Assembly (NCBI GenBank): GCA_946800325.1
Contig: OX326959.1
Location: forward strand, 4,608,501-4,672,500
Direction of reading: 5' to 3'
From: Luzula sylvatica
Lineage: Eukaryota; Streptophyta; Magnoliopsida; Poales; Juncaceae
Length of the DNA stretch: 64,000 nucleotides
The notes below the pieces were generated by a model. It saw only the letters and a program-made list of their open reading frames with translations. It searched no databases and was not told the DNA's origin. The position numbers and the translations under genes are program-made. The first letter of the stretch is position 1, and every line of letters starts with the position of its first letter. Below are positions 1 to 12,109 of this stretch, piece by piece.

Positions 1-214
1 GGCCAAACTATAGCAAGAATATATTCAAATTATACATTTGTATTATTATTACTTACCAAGTTAAATTGTGTGAAAATATACTCAACCTATCCTATATGAG
101 CCGATCATATATGTACTTAAACTAACATCTAGTTAAAATCGAAAATAAATGTTAAATGAGTGAACTAGTGTGTGGCCTACAAATTTGTAATAAAAAAAAA
201 TAAAAAAAAAGAAA

Positions 215-282
215 GAAGAGATTGTGTTTGGATGGGGGACTTTGAGCCCTCTCCGAATTTACTCAAAAAAAAAAAAAAAAAA
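215..282 (+). repeat. Retroposon-like 3' tail with A-tract
   Basis: A block of about 45 bases ending in a CCTCTCCGAATTTACTC-like string runs straight into an 18-base A-tract. The same design recurs at 23,018-23,085 and 63,281-63,330. This looks like the 3' end of a LINE or SINE family. The body of the element upstream cannot be recognised. Confidence 0.45.
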
Positions 283-289
283 TCGAAAA

Positions 290-1010
290 TAAAAGCCAGC
301 ATTTTTCTAATAGTTTAGTAGTTTTGTTGGGGTCTGTTTTGTACGTGTTTTATACGTGTGAGGGACATAATATTTTCTTTTCTTTTTTTTGAAAAAAAAA
401 ATCCATGATGGACAAATATTTTAAGATACAGTTGCGAGTAGCGTATGCAATACGTATCAGATAAAGCTATATTGTATTTTCATAATTTTATGATACTATA
501 CGAATACGAGGATAAATGTACGATTGTTCTTTTGAACTATCCGTGTGCAACATAGACAATATAAAACAAAATTTTAACTACCTATAATACATAATTCCAA
601 ATATATTCAACACATTAAGTTTTTGATAGATCCATTAGTTACCAAATATTCAGAAAGGTCGTTTAGTTACCAAATTTGTATTTTCTTGATATATTATCTT
701 CAAAATAATAATATTACAAAAAAAACAAAAATCGATTTCATAATCTTAGAAAATTATGTTATTTACAAATATTTGTATGACTATTTAAACAATATTATCA
801 TTACAAAATTATATATAAAGTTATTTTATTTTCTAAATAATATATTTTTTAAAGAAAACATGTTCTACCTCTATCACGATAAATATTTGAGAAAATAAGA
901 ACGTAAATTACTAGAAATATTTTGAAAAATCATTGTTTACAATATTTTTTTTGAGGATTGATGTAACTGATTAATTTGTTAAATTAAAATAATAAAAACC
1001 TATAATTTGC
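290..1010. repeat. Dispersed foldback repeat family, copy 1
   Basis: This AT-rich block matches 12,110-12,930 over its length, with shared strings such as GATGGACAAATATT, ACATAGACAA and GAGAAAATAAGAACGTAAA. It contains no coding sequence; the 91-residue ORF at 623-898 is low-complexity repeat. The family is described at 12,110-13,560. Confidence 0.6.
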
Positions 1011-1179
1011 ACATTATTAATCAAACACGCACTTCCAATTAATCAAACACATGTTTTTATGGAAATCAAACACGCACCTATAATTGTTTCTTTTTTTTTA
1101 CCATCAATTTGCATAAATACAACAATTATACAACATTTGTAATCTAACATTTTCAAAAAATCAATTATAATGTATTCGT

Positions 1180-1750
1180 AAATAAGGCCAAACTTCATGT
1201 ATAAAATAAGGAAAATAGTTAATTTTCATTTTTTCGTCCAAAAAACTCCAAAAACTGAAGTAAATACCTTTGAAAATATCAACTATCATTTTTTATTAAA
1301 AAATGTCAAAATTGATGTCTAAAAAGGATAAATTTCTTAATTTTCATGTTAAACTCTGTAATTGAAGATTAACAAATTCAAATTTCCTTTTTTCAAAAAG
1401 TTTGCAAAAATGTAAAAAAATTAAGTCTAACACATTTAAAAAAAAAAAGTCAATTAACATGTCTTTCTCAAGAAGGCCAAATTTAATTTCTAAAACGAGC
1501 AAGATACTTAATAGTCCTTCTTTCAAAAAACTCCAAAATTTAAGACAAAATCATGCGAATTTTTATTTTTTTCTATTTTTTTTGCAAAAAAATCAAAAAA
1601 TGAAATCTAACACTTTAAAGAAAAATTCAATTATAATATTTTTCTGAAAAATGTCAAATTGATTTCTAATACGGACAAAATTCTTAATTTTCATGTCTTT
1701 CTAACAAAACTCAGCAATCGAAGACTATAACACATTCAAATTTCTATTTG
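1180..1750. repeat. Degenerate tandem repeat, period about 170 bp
   Basis: Strings of the form AATGTCAAATTGATTTCTAA...ACAAAATTCTTAATTTTCATG recur near 1301, 1473 and 1650, and weakly near 1187. That gives about 3 units spaced 172-177 bp. The small ORFs here on both strands are by-products of the repeat. The family is not recognised. Confidence 0.45.
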
Positions 1751-2039
1751 CCCGAAACCCTACCTTTTAGTCATGCATTGTTTCCGTTGGTAGGGAAATA
1801 AACTCAAACCTTGTAATGTTTTCATCTCTTTTTTGATTGCTTGATTGTGTATGGAAAGTTGGAAACCCTATCTTCTAAAATAATATAATTCATATACACA
1901 TTTTTAAATAATTAGTCATGTATTTTTCTTCATGACGATTGATCACAAATTAAATGATTATTTTTTAACTGTCATTTAAGCAAGAATGTTTGAAATGTCA
2001 TTTAAGCTTGAATTTGAATTGTAATTCTCTATTTATTTT

Positions 2040-2210
2040 TTAGTGTCCTTCTTAAGCTAGCTTCGTGTAGAGTACGAAGACAGTGGGAATCGATTCACTG
2101 CGTCAGAGAGAAAGTCAGCACTTCTTCTTATTGGTCTTGCTACAAGCCAAGGGTACATCTATCATAAATGCCAGGTGGTATTCTCTCCCAAGGAAAGGAG
2201 TAGTCAGGAA
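2040..2210. other. GC-richer island of unknown origin
   Basis: About 170 bases of balanced composition sit in AT-rich repeats and include a short hairpin (CTTCGTGTAGAGTACGAAG). Neither strand gives an open frame longer than about 25 codons that I recognise. It may be a captured exon or a retroelement scrap. Confidence 0.3.
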
Positions 2211-2214
2211 AAAA

Positions 2215-3290
2215 AATTTAACTACTTATCATACATAATTGCAAATATATTTAACACATTCGGCCTTTGAAAGATTGATTAGTTACCGAAAAAAAATTCT
2301 TCATTTATTATTCCATTTTACGTCCTTATGTATCCAAAATAATAACAATAAAAACAAACACAAAAATGGTATTTTCATAATCTTAGAAAATTATGTTATT
2401 TAAAAAGATTTGTTTGACTATTTAAACAATATTAGTTATTTTATTTTCTAAAATATAAATCATATTTTTATAGAAACTTTTTTCTACCTCAATCAAGAAA
2501 AATATTTGAGAAAATAAAAGCGTAAATTATTAGAAATATTCTGAAAAATCAATCTGTAAAATATTTTATTTATTTTTTAAGATTGACGTAACTGATTAAT
2601 TCGTTAAATTGAACCAATAAAAACCTATAATTTGTTAAATTAAGTCAATATTTTTCTGTTTACAATACAACTAAAAACCTATAATTTTTTATAAATGTAG
2701 TGTTTTTCAGTTTTATTGTTAAATTACCTTTATAAAATAATTCAAAATCATAAGTATGAATTATGTTTTAATTGTTTTAATTTAACAGATCAATCATTAC
2801 ATAAAAAATATTCTGAATATCGAATTGTCATATATTTGCTATAATTTTTATTTTTATTTTCTCGAATATGTTTTTTGATAGACGTATATAATGTTTTTTT
2901 AAATTAAAATTTTTATCGTGGGCGGCATCAGAGCCTCTTATCTGATTTTTTTTTTTTTTATCAAATCCATTTATACATATATATGGTGTGTTTTCATTTA
3001 TATTATGAATGATGCACAACACCGATTACATGATTTGATCACGCACTTCATGTGTTTTTAAGTTATAAAATGAAATGAACAAATGAAACAAAATATGTAG
3101 TATTATGAAGATATCTAAATTTCAAAATATCATCATAAGCTATTAGAAAAAATCAAAAGGACGAAAGAACTCAAAGAGAAAATCAAACAAATGGAAGAAA
3201 CTCACTTAAACTAAACACCAAGATTAAAGTTTGGCTCTGTGTGACTCACTGGAGATTGCAAAGACAAACTTCTCCAAAAATGGGTTTATT
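2215..3290. repeat. Dispersed foldback repeat family, copy 2
   Basis: This copy is collinear with 5010-6138 and 12,480-13,560. The two arms (about 2440-2640 and 2770-2960) are imperfect inverted repeats of each other, with GACGTAACTGATTAATTCG in one and its complement in the other. It ends with the shared ATCATAAGCTATTAGA and AAATCAAAAGGACGAAAG strings. No gene is present. Confidence 0.6.
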
Positions 3291-4060
3291 CGCTGTGACA
3301 AATATTATATTTGCAATGAATAAATAAACTTGTGTAATAATATTCTAATAGTTTCCTTGATTAAATTTGTGTTTCGATATTTTATTCTAGATTCCATTCA
3401 AAAAAAAAAAATTCTAGATTTGTGTTTGATTTTTATTTTATTTTAATTAATAATATGCGTTTGTATTAAATTCAAGCGATTACACTCTTCATTCCTAAAT
3501 CACCATCTAAACACATTGGCGGCTTTAATTTACACTTACACGTAATTAATTTTTAAATATTCTCGACTATCAAAGAATTCGACAATTGATTCAATGGATT
3601 TATTCGAATAAGGGAACATATTTTCATGACAATATAAGCTAACATAATCTTAACAGCTAGTTAAGAAGAAATTGATATAAAGATTTTCCTAATATTTTGG
3701 TAGTTTTGTTACGGTATTCATATATCCTCTACAATTCAATTATTTATTAGGAATTATATAAATTTCAGGAGGGATTGTCAAAAACCGCTTAATCTTTTGA
3801 GATTTATCAAAAAAAACCTAGATTTTAAATTATTTCAAAAATTGCCTGAAAATTGAATTGGATTTCCATTTAGCACTTAATTGAATTTGTTCTATAAATT
3901 AGTAAATAAATAATATTTTACAATTTAATATTCATAATATTTTATTATGATATTTATTATACTATTCTATAATTTATTATATGATCTTTTACGTAAAATT
4001 ATTTTATGAAAAGAAATTAAAAATTATAATATGAATTTTGAAATAATATTTATTTAATAA
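3290..4060. other. AT-rich intergenic DNA, no gene seen
   Basis: Only fragments of the foldback family are recognisable, for example TTTTCCTAATATTTTGGTAG near 3684, which matches 12,110. No ORF with coding character appears on either strand. Confidence 0.5.
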
Positions 4061-4065
4061 GATAC

Positions 4066-4480
4066 TAGCAGTTGTGTAGCACGCTACATCAAAATATAAT
4101 ATTTTTAGATTATTTTATAAAAAAATCAAATGAATTTAATTAAAAATAATTATTTCATGAAAAGATTTAATAATTAAAAGTATTTTTGGTAAATAAATAA
4201 ATCAAAACCCCGTCTCCTATTAAGATTGAGATATTTTTGGTAAATAAATAAACAATTCAATTATTTTTAATTGTTTTGTGCTCTACAAATTACATAATCC
4301 AATATATCTCTCGCAATAGCGTACGCTACTCGCAATCGCTACGAAAAATGGTCACCACACTATGGAGCGCTACATGCGATTTGCAAATTAAATAATTTAC
4401 TAACTATATATGTATATATCGGACTGGATCCATGGACAAAAAATTAGACAAAAATTTCAACACAAATCTCTATTAATTGT
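4066..4480 (-). mobile_element. Helitron-like 3' end on the minus strand
   Basis: Read on the minus strand, a perfect hairpin (TGTAGC/GCTACA) at about 4076-4089 is followed 6-7 bases later by CTAG (4066-4069) and then T. This is the canonical Helitron terminus, with insertion between A and T. The 5' end (TC) could not be fixed, so the upper coordinate is only a guess. No Rep/helicase sequence is present. Confidence 0.4.
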
Positions 4481-4665
4481 TTTAATTTAACACATTAATC
4501 AGTTACATCAATAATAGAAATATTCTGAATCAATTGTTCATATATTTGTTATAATTTTTGTTTTATTTTCTCAAATATGTCTTTGATAGACGTACATAAT
4601 ATGTTTTTTCTTAAATAAAAACTTATCGTGGGCGGCCTTAGAGGCTTTTTATGAATAAATAATAT
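4481..4665. repeat. Dispersed foldback repeat family, right-arm fragment
   Basis: This fragment matches 2770-2945, including the ACTTATCGTGGGCGGC string that marks the right arm of the family. Nothing in it codes. Confidence 0.5.
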
Positions 4666-5009
4666 TTTAGAAACAATATATATGTACGTTATTAGGGTCA
4701 CTGAAGCATTCTTTATATCGATAATCTGATGAACATGGGTAATTAACACATTACTTAATTATGCAACACATAAGTAATTACCATTATAACAAATGAAATA
4801 ATAATTAATATAGTGTATATGTTAATTACGAGTCATTTGTTAATTAATATCCTAATTAATTATGTCACCTAGAGAAACTTGCATGATGTACCTTTTTGAA
4901 AGGGTGCATCCAGTTCTGCTTCTTTGAACTCAAAACAGTGTATTGAAATGGTGCATCCAGCTTATTTGTGTAAAGACTCACTGAACTAAACACCAACTAA
5001 TTCTACAAA

Positions 5010-6138
5010 ATGAGTTTATTTTCATAATCTTAGAAAATTATGTTATTTAAAAAGATTTGTAGGACTATTTAAAGAATATTAGTTATTTTATTTTCTAAAA
5101 TAAAAATCAAATTTTTTATTGAAACTTTTTTCTACGCCTCTATCAAGAAAAAAAATTCAGAAAATAAAAGCGTAAATTATTAGAAATATTCTCAAAAATC
5201 AATATGTAATATATTTTATTTATTTTTTAAGATTGACGTAACTGATTAATTTGTTAAATTGAAACAATAAAAAACATATAACTTGCTAAATTGAATCAAT
5301 ATTTTTCTGTTTAACATACAATTAAAAACTTATGTTTTTTTTATAAATGTAGTGTTTTTCTGTTTTATTGCTAAATTACATTTATAAAATAATTCAAAAT
5401 TATTATTATGAATTATGTTTTGATTTAACAGATTAATCAATTGCATCCAAAAAAAATCTGAATATCTAATTTTCATATATTTATTATAATTTGTGTTTTT
5501 ATTTTCTCGAATATGTTTTTATTTTATAGACGCACATAATACATATATTTTTTTTTTAAAAAACTTATCGTGAGCGGCCTGAGAGGATCTTATTTGTCAG
5601 ATCCATTTATTCATATATGTGGTGTGTATTCATTTATATTATGAATGATCCACAACACTGATTATATGATTTGATCACACACTTCATGTGTTTTTAAGTT
5701 ATAAAAGAAATGAACAAATGAAACAAAATACATGATATTATGAAGATATCTAAATTTCAAAGAATTCAACATAACATGTCATCAATGATTTAAATTGCGG
5801 CGCAATTGCGCCGCAATAGCGCAATTCGCAATAAATATCCATAAAACGCAACACCGCAACCTGCTATATAGCGCCGCAATATCGCCGCAATATGGCGCAA
5901 TATGACGCAATATCGGGGATCATGTGTAAATTATTGTTCAAGCGCAATGGACCGCAATATCGCAATTTAAAACATTGCATGTCATCATAAGCTATTAGAA
6001 AAAATCAAAAGGACGAAATAACTCAAAGAGAAAATCAAACAAATGGAAGAAACTCACTTAAACTAAACACCAACTTCTATAAAAATGGGTTTATTCGCTG
6101 TGATTAAAGACATGAAGGAGAAAATAAACTTATTAAAT
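5010..6138. repeat. Dispersed foldback repeat family, copy with MITE insertion
   Basis: This copy is collinear with copy 2 (2360-3290). It is interrupted at 5783-5977 by a hAT-type MITE, and its right end is cut at 6138 by the Mutator-like element. Related copies at 10,088 and 13,421 preserve the uninterrupted site. Confidence 0.6.
5783..5977. mobile_element. GC-rich hAT-type MITE
   Basis: This 195-bp element begins CAATGATTTAAATTGCG and ends with the complement CGCAATTTAAAACATTG. It is flanked by an exact 8-bp target duplication CATGTCAT (5775-5782 and 5978-5985). CA..TG termini and 8-bp duplications are typical of hAT elements. The interior is built from repeated CGCAAT/GCCGCAATA units, far richer in GC than its surroundings. 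It does not code. Confidence 0.8.
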
Positions 6139-8634
6139 CAAAAAGTATAAGCTTACAAACACAAACCACCGAAGGACTCCCGAATAGTGACGTGGTGCTG
6201 AATCAGCCTCTTCTCCCTTCCACGCTGACAAACCAAGTCTACACAAGCGAGCATCAAAATCAGATGAGGAAACTGATCCGCTCAGATTCTGACGCTCCCA
6301 TCTCTTTCCAGTTTAGCTCCCGCAAAAGATTTCCTCCTCTCGTGGATCTCGACTGTACTCTCTTCACCAATTTCTCTGTCCTATCTCCTCTTCACCAAGT
6401 ATACACTGCACTAAGTTCACCTCATCGCCAGATCTCTTCGCCAGTTTTCTTGCCCATCTCTCTTCGCCAGAATCAGGTTTCTTTTCCTAAGGTAAATTCG
6501 GTTCCAATTGTAGTTCAGGTCTTTAATCAAGCCTAAGTTTCTTCTCAATTGTTCATGATTCCTCTAAATTGGGGTAATTTTAATTTTTGATTTGTGATTA
6601 ATGGACCTAAAGTTTGTCTCTTTGTGTATCTTGCAAAATACCAGATTCGAGTTTTGGGTTTATTAGTCCAATTAAACAATTAAGAGTATATGATTAGCAG
6701 ACACTGGAGACAAAAATTTAGGTTAAATAAAATTTGATTGTCGATGTAATGGATTAAACTTGACGATTTTAATATTTTAATAATAATTAAAACATGTACG
6801 TTATGCATTTTACTGGGTGGGATTAACATATGTTTTTTTTGTGTCTTTTTCAAGCTTTAGATGATTATGGTTCGGCATCGTTGAATGCACAAGATGACAT
6901 GGTCGAGAAACCGAAAGTAATTGTTGTTGAGAATATTAATTGTTTATCAGTACTAGATGTCGAGAATAATAATTCAAAAGTTTTGCGTCTAAAAATAATT
7001 CATGTTAAACTATGAGAATATTCACATTGTCGAAGTACTAAGTTTGTTTTTAAGTCAACACAAAGACCATTTTCATTGTACTCGTAATTCAACACAACCT
7101 TATATACAAAATTACAAAAATACATAAGCAAATATATAAAAATTAACATTAGATGGTTAAACAAGTGAAAAAACCCGAATATGGAATTACAATGATATTC
7201 GAAATTATCAACAAAAGAAACCTCTATTCAAGAATGTAAAATTGAAGCCTGCAAATCCAAGTAGTTCATTTATGCACACACCTTCCAAATTTCTCTCTCC
7301 CCATTCATTATCTCCATTACTCTATTTGAAGAACAAAAGCAAGGGTCAATGGAGATATTTGTCGACGGCTTTGAGACAGATTGCAGCCAAATTTCCGCAA
7401 GTACCTTTACAAGCGAAAAATGAATTATTCGATTATTCAGTACAAAAAAAATAAAAGGAAACAAATACAAATAAATAATGAACTAATGAACAAATAACTT
7501 ACCAGAACTGAACATAGAATGTATGAAAGGAATTGAACAAAAAATACAACACATTTGATAATCGTCGAGTTTCGTGGTTGTGACCTTCTCGAGAGTGCAT
7601 GAAAGAAAATGAACAAAGAATACAACACATTTGATTTGCTCTCTTGAAGTAGATAGGTTCTTCTTGTTTCTCAAGGCTTTTAAGGAAAAAAGTTGAATTT
7701 CAAATTTCTTCTTTTTTGTGGACGCATTAAAGAAAAATAAAGGGTATATTTTCGTAATATTTGTGTGTACCCGAATATTGCCAATTTCAATTAAAAACAT
7801 TCCTTCTGTATTGCTTGATTTTCATAAGGGCATCGAAAACCATGGTTTTCTGGACCATACAGAATGAGACGTTGTTAGAAACATCCTACAAAATACGCAA
7901 TCGATTGGCACGATTATTAACGAATAAATTGACCAAAATTAAGAGATCAATATTAACTGGTATACCTCATAATAATGATTCATCTCTCCAAAAGTTGAGA
8001 AACTATTTGTACTCGATCTTCTCAGAAATTTCTAACAAGATTCATGCATTTACACAAACACCTTATATGCAGATGCAAAACTATCATTATTCAATCTACA
8101 CCATTTTCGTTTTATGCTCAAATCAGTCCAATTCCAGGAATTTCTGTCAAAAATCAGTCCTAATTTGTGATTACATCAATACTCTCATACCAATAAATTC
8201 ATGGCAAATTCAAATTATGGAGAGGTAAGTAATCTACCGAGAAGGAAGGGTTTCACAGTAAAGTAGGGCATGATGTGAGCTGTGAAGTCGGGCGTGGCGA
8301 GATTCTTGTGCCAAGAAGAAGAGCGTGACGAAGAGAGATTCTGGCGAAGAAAGATGGGCAAGAAACACGGCGAAGAGAGATGGCGTTATGCTCCACGAAG
8401 AAGAGGCGAACTTGGTGCTGATTTCTTCTTTAGAACTGGAGATCGAGGGCACACGGGCGCCGGTGAGGACCAACGACACAAAAGGAAGAAGTTTTGGAGG
8501 TAGAGTCCTGTGCCAAGATGAATCGCTCCTTTAGATTGGGAATTCTTACGTGGAAGAGGGGAGGGGCTCGTTCAGCACCACGTCACTATTCGGGAGCCAT
8601 TCGGTGATTTGTGTTTGTATACCTATACTTTTTG
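6139..8634. mobile_element. Non-autonomous Mutator-like element, 2.5 kb
   Basis: The termini are inverted repeats of about 90 bp starting CAAAAAGTATA (6139-6230 against 8536-8634). They share the segment CCCGAATAGTGACGTGGTGC and are flanked by an exact 10-bp duplication CTTATTAAAT (6129-6138 and 8635-8644). Long inverted repeats with 9-10 bp duplications fit Mutator-like elements. Weaker complementarity extends inward (CTCTTCGCCAG motifs near 6425-6475 and 8340-8385). The ORFs inside (6192-6536, 7761-8228, 8282-8503) resemble nothing I recognise, and no MULE transposase is evident. Captured host sequence is possible. The element splits a copy of the foldback family. Confidence 0.75.
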
Positions 8635-8644
8635 CTTATTAAAT

Positions 8645-8960
8645 TGGTAGGGTATGTTTGAAAATAAACTTATTAAAAATGGGTTTATTCGCTGCGATTA
8701 AAAGACATGAAGGAGAAAACCAACTTCTATGTTCAAAACTTTGTACGTGTTTGAAATTAGAACCAAAATAATATTGGTAGGGTATGTTTGAAATTTGGCG
8801 TACTGTTTTATACGTGTCATAAACTTATTAAATTTTTTGAGAAAAAGAATCAATGATGAACAATATTCACAAATACAGTTGCGTAGCATATCTAATAGGT
8901 ATCTGATATGAGATTTTAGCAAATTCCCCTAATTCATAAATAATCAAATGAGTGTGTACA
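8645..8960. repeat. Dispersed foldback repeat family, continuation after the MULE
   Basis: This shares ATGGGTTTATTCGCTG and GACATGAAGGAGAAAA with 6085-6125, on the far side of the Mutator-like element. It also shares a TTTGAAATTTGGCGTA string with 12,268-12,285. Confidence 0.5.
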
Positions 8961-10494
8961 CATGAGATTTTAGCAAATTCCCCTAAACTAACTGGAATTT
9001 GACCTATGATTATCGTGATTTGCTGAAGTTTGCCAACTATTATGAAATTTGTTTTAATTGCCTGAGTTATAGCGAAAACAGGATAAATTTTTGCTGAAAT
9101 TCGGTGAAAACTCTGAAAATTTCTAAAATCTGAATTTGTTTGGACTCACTTAGGTCAGCTTAGGACCAACGGCAACATACGGTATATTTAGCTTTGTTTG
9201 GGATTTCAAAATTTGGGCTGATTTAGGATACCAAGTAAATATGAATTGATTTTACTTATGATTATTAAGTATTTTAACTTCGTTATTTCTATTTGTTGGT
9301 GCATATTCCTTTTTATATTTCAATGCATATTTGTTTTTTCTAAATTACGGGGATAAAAGGATATTTTGTCAAATCTGAAATGAAGCAAGGGTTTATAAGA
9401 AGTTTTTCCATTCACACGTGGTCAATATTTGACGAAAGATCTCAATAGATATCTATAATTGACTGAAATTTCTATTAAAAACATAAATTTTGGAAATTAG
9501 GGACTATACTGCAAAAACTATCAATTTAAATAATGAAAAGAGAAATTTGATAATCTTGGCTTGAATGTGTTTCTGTCTTAGAAACTGCTACTATTTCTCA
9601 AGTCGCCTTTTTCTCTGGCTTCACGATTATGTATAATCTTGTTTTGATTCTTTGAATTTGTATTGTTAAACCTATTATTGAATTTATATTATATCATTAT
9701 ATCATATACTTGTATGAATTTGTTGATTTATTATTTATTATTCAATTTAGTAATTTATTTAATTGTGCATAATCAATCATCTTAAGCATATATTTAAATA
9801 CTCAGTTGTGTTTCACCATAATAATTTAAATTAATCATGTATACCATCATCTAAAGCATATAGTCTAAGCCAAGTTATATCGAATCCCAAACATAAAATT
9901 TATAATTCCAATAATCCTGAATTCTTCTGTCCAAACACCAAAATGTAGATTGCAACTACAGCAATTCTATTCTCAGTGGTTTGAATTCCTTGAGTAGTTT
10001 TTAAGGCAGACACCCAAACAGCCCCAAAGTTATAAAATGACATGAACGACGAATTAAAATAGAGTATTACGAACATATTTAAATTTCAAAGAATTCAACA
10101 TAACATGTCAACATAAGCGATTAGAGAGAATAAAAAAGACGAAAGAAATCAAAGAAAAATTAAAACATTTGGAAGAAAAATGAAAGAAATCAAAAGGACG
10201 AAAGCAATCATTTCATTCATTCATAATTGTTTCCACATTATTTGTGCAATGTTTGCTTTTATATGTGTTCATTGATGTTTGTTGTGAGTTTTGGATTGAT
10301 TATGCGAATTTGTTTGTTGTAAGTAGTGTTTTGTTCAATTCGAATTTAAAGAAACATAAATTTGTCTGTGATTTCGACTAGGAATTTGGAGAATTTTACG
10401 ATGGTGTGGTTCATAATGTTTTTATTTATTTATTTATTATTTTTCATCTTTCTCAGCATATGATATGGTTTATAATATGTGTAATCAGATGAGG
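8961..10494. other. AT-rich intergenic DNA, no gene seen
   Basis: No frame with coding character was found on either strand. Positions 10,010-10,200 carry a fragment of the foldback family, including an empty version of the site occupied by the MITE at 5783. Confidence 0.5.
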
Positions 10495-10501
10495 TTATGT
10501 A

Positions 10502-10691
10502 TTTCGTCATAGAATTATGCCTATGGACTAGTTTAACAACATAAAATGCTTTTCTGCAAAATCAATCTTATTGTCGATCAAAATTTGAAAAACCTCCTTT
10601 ATCATCTTTCCCTCTCTCTCCTTCACATGCCATTGCCACATCATTTCCTAAACCCTAAATAACATAAACAACCCAAAAAACCGTAAAAAAA
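10502..10691. repeat. Direct repeat of the DCAF1 3' flank, copy 1
   Basis: About 190 bp closely match 14,074-14,263, which lies just beyond the DCAF1 stop codon. Shared strings include TTTAACAACATAAAATGC and AACAACCCAAAAAACCGTAA, in the same orientation. A third, shorter copy is at 11,309-11,436. Confidence 0.65.
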
Positions 10692-11308
10692 TATAAGTTG
10701 TATATTTTAAGTTCAATTTAGAAGAATTGAAAAAATGGAAGAAGCCGGGAAATTTTCAAGGTCAAAATAGAAGTTCAATTTAGATGAATTGGGTCAAAAT
10801 AGAAGTAGGGAAATTTGAGGGTTTAAGTTTATCTTAATGATTTTTTTTTTAATCTTGTTAGTGTTATTAAAATAGTTGGTAGGTTTGCTAAGTTTATTAT
10901 AACTTTTGAAATCATTTTACCAATTGTGTTAGAATATTGTTGTGATATTTTACTAATTAGTATAATTAATAACAAATTTAAGGGTGTTTGTGAATAAAAA
11001 GCGAGAAAATGGAAGGTCTGTTATTAGCACAATGGAGACGTCCATTGTGGGAGAAAAGAGTATACATCATTATTTATTAGGATGGATTCATAAAACTTGA
11101 TGTTTTCTTCTTTTTCATAATATAAAAATGTTTATTTTCATTAATTCCCTTCCTTTCTCCAGTTTAAGCATGTCATTTTTATTTTGGATGCATCCATCCA
11201 TCCATTTTATTTTATAAATAATCTAAAACTGGAGAACACTTTGCCTAGTGGCAGTCCCGTCCCGAGGGGGAAGATTTACGATTTTGCCCTTACTAGGTCT
11301 TATTCTTA

Positions 11309-11436
11309 AAAAGTTTTTAACAACATAAAATGTTTTTTTCCAAAATCAACCTAATTTTTATTTTTAATTAAAAATGTAAAAACCTCCTCTTTCCTTTCCC
11401 TCTCCTTTACATTTCATATCATTTCCTAAACCCTAA
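11309..11436. repeat. Direct repeat of the DCAF1 3' flank, copy 2
   Basis: This diverged copy matches 10,518-10,660 and 14,090-14,225 (TTTTAACAACATAAAATG and TTTCCTAAACCCTAAA). It stops at the poly-T that marks the 3' end of the neighbouring LINE remnant, which probably inserted into it. Confidence 0.5.
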
Positions 11437-11441
11437 AACTT

Positions 11442-11990
11442 TTTTTTTGAAGTATATATATATTTAATTAAAAAGATATTTACAAAAGAGAAAAGAAAAT
11501 GATCCGTCGAACGTTGACTACTAATTCCTACAATATGAGATCCTAAGTACCTAGTTGCGAAACTTGGACCAAATGATTGCCTCCTCCCAACCCTTCGCGG
11601 CAATACGCTCGTACGGTAGGCATTGTCTTTGAAAAAAATATTCGATTCCGCTCTTTCTAAATATTCCACTAGGCCACCAAGACTAATGTTTTACAAGTCC
11701 GTCGTTCTTCCCTATCAAATTGGAGATTACGATGTAACCACGCTTTTACAAAAGATTGTGTCACATGAAAAACCCACAATGTTTTGGAGCCTTAGCTCAA
11801 GGTTTCTCCAAATTCTTTGCGCGTATGAGCAATGAAGAAGTAAATGACCAATCGTTTCGCCGTGTTGTTGGCATAGCACACACGTCGGTGTGTTGCCGCG
11901 AAAAAAGAATAATTATATCCAAACAATATGAAAGACTCGAATAAAACACCCGCTACATCACCGTCTCTCGACAACTTGCAACGCATAAAC
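11442..11990 (-). mobile_element. LINE-1-type retrotransposon remnant (zf-RVT region)
   Basis: The minus strand encodes the cysteine-rich C-terminal region that follows reverse transcriptase in plant LINEs. A CxxC...HLxxHCxYAxxxW pattern (CVLCQQHGETIGHLLLHC) lies at about 11,800-11,885. A WN-WKERN-IFF motif follows near 11,620-11,680, in another frame and with stop codons. The poly-T at 11,442-11,450 fits the A-tail of a minus-strand insertion. It is a 5'-truncated, frameshifted pseudogene. Confidence 0.65.
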
Positions 11991-12077
11991 AGATCAAACA
12001 AAAAAAAGAAAACAAAAACAAAGTCTGCAACATCCAAAACAATATAAAAACGTAGTAAGTTCTCAACAAACTTTTCT

Positions 12078-12108
12078 AGTCCTGCACAATAGTGCGGGTT
12101 AAAACTAG
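12078..12108 (+). mobile_element. Possible Helitron 3' terminus
   Basis: A hairpin with a CCTGCAC/GTGCGGG stem at 12,081-12,098 precedes CTAG (12,105-12,108) followed by T. The sequence just after it resumes a foldback-family copy, as expected at an insertion border. The start of the element is not visible. Confidence 0.4.
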
Positions 12109-12109
12109 T

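Noticed and set aside
7437..8228. ORFs in the interior of the Mutator-like element as transposase
   Set aside because: No MULE transposase signature, zinc finger or DDE-like motif could be seen in any frame.
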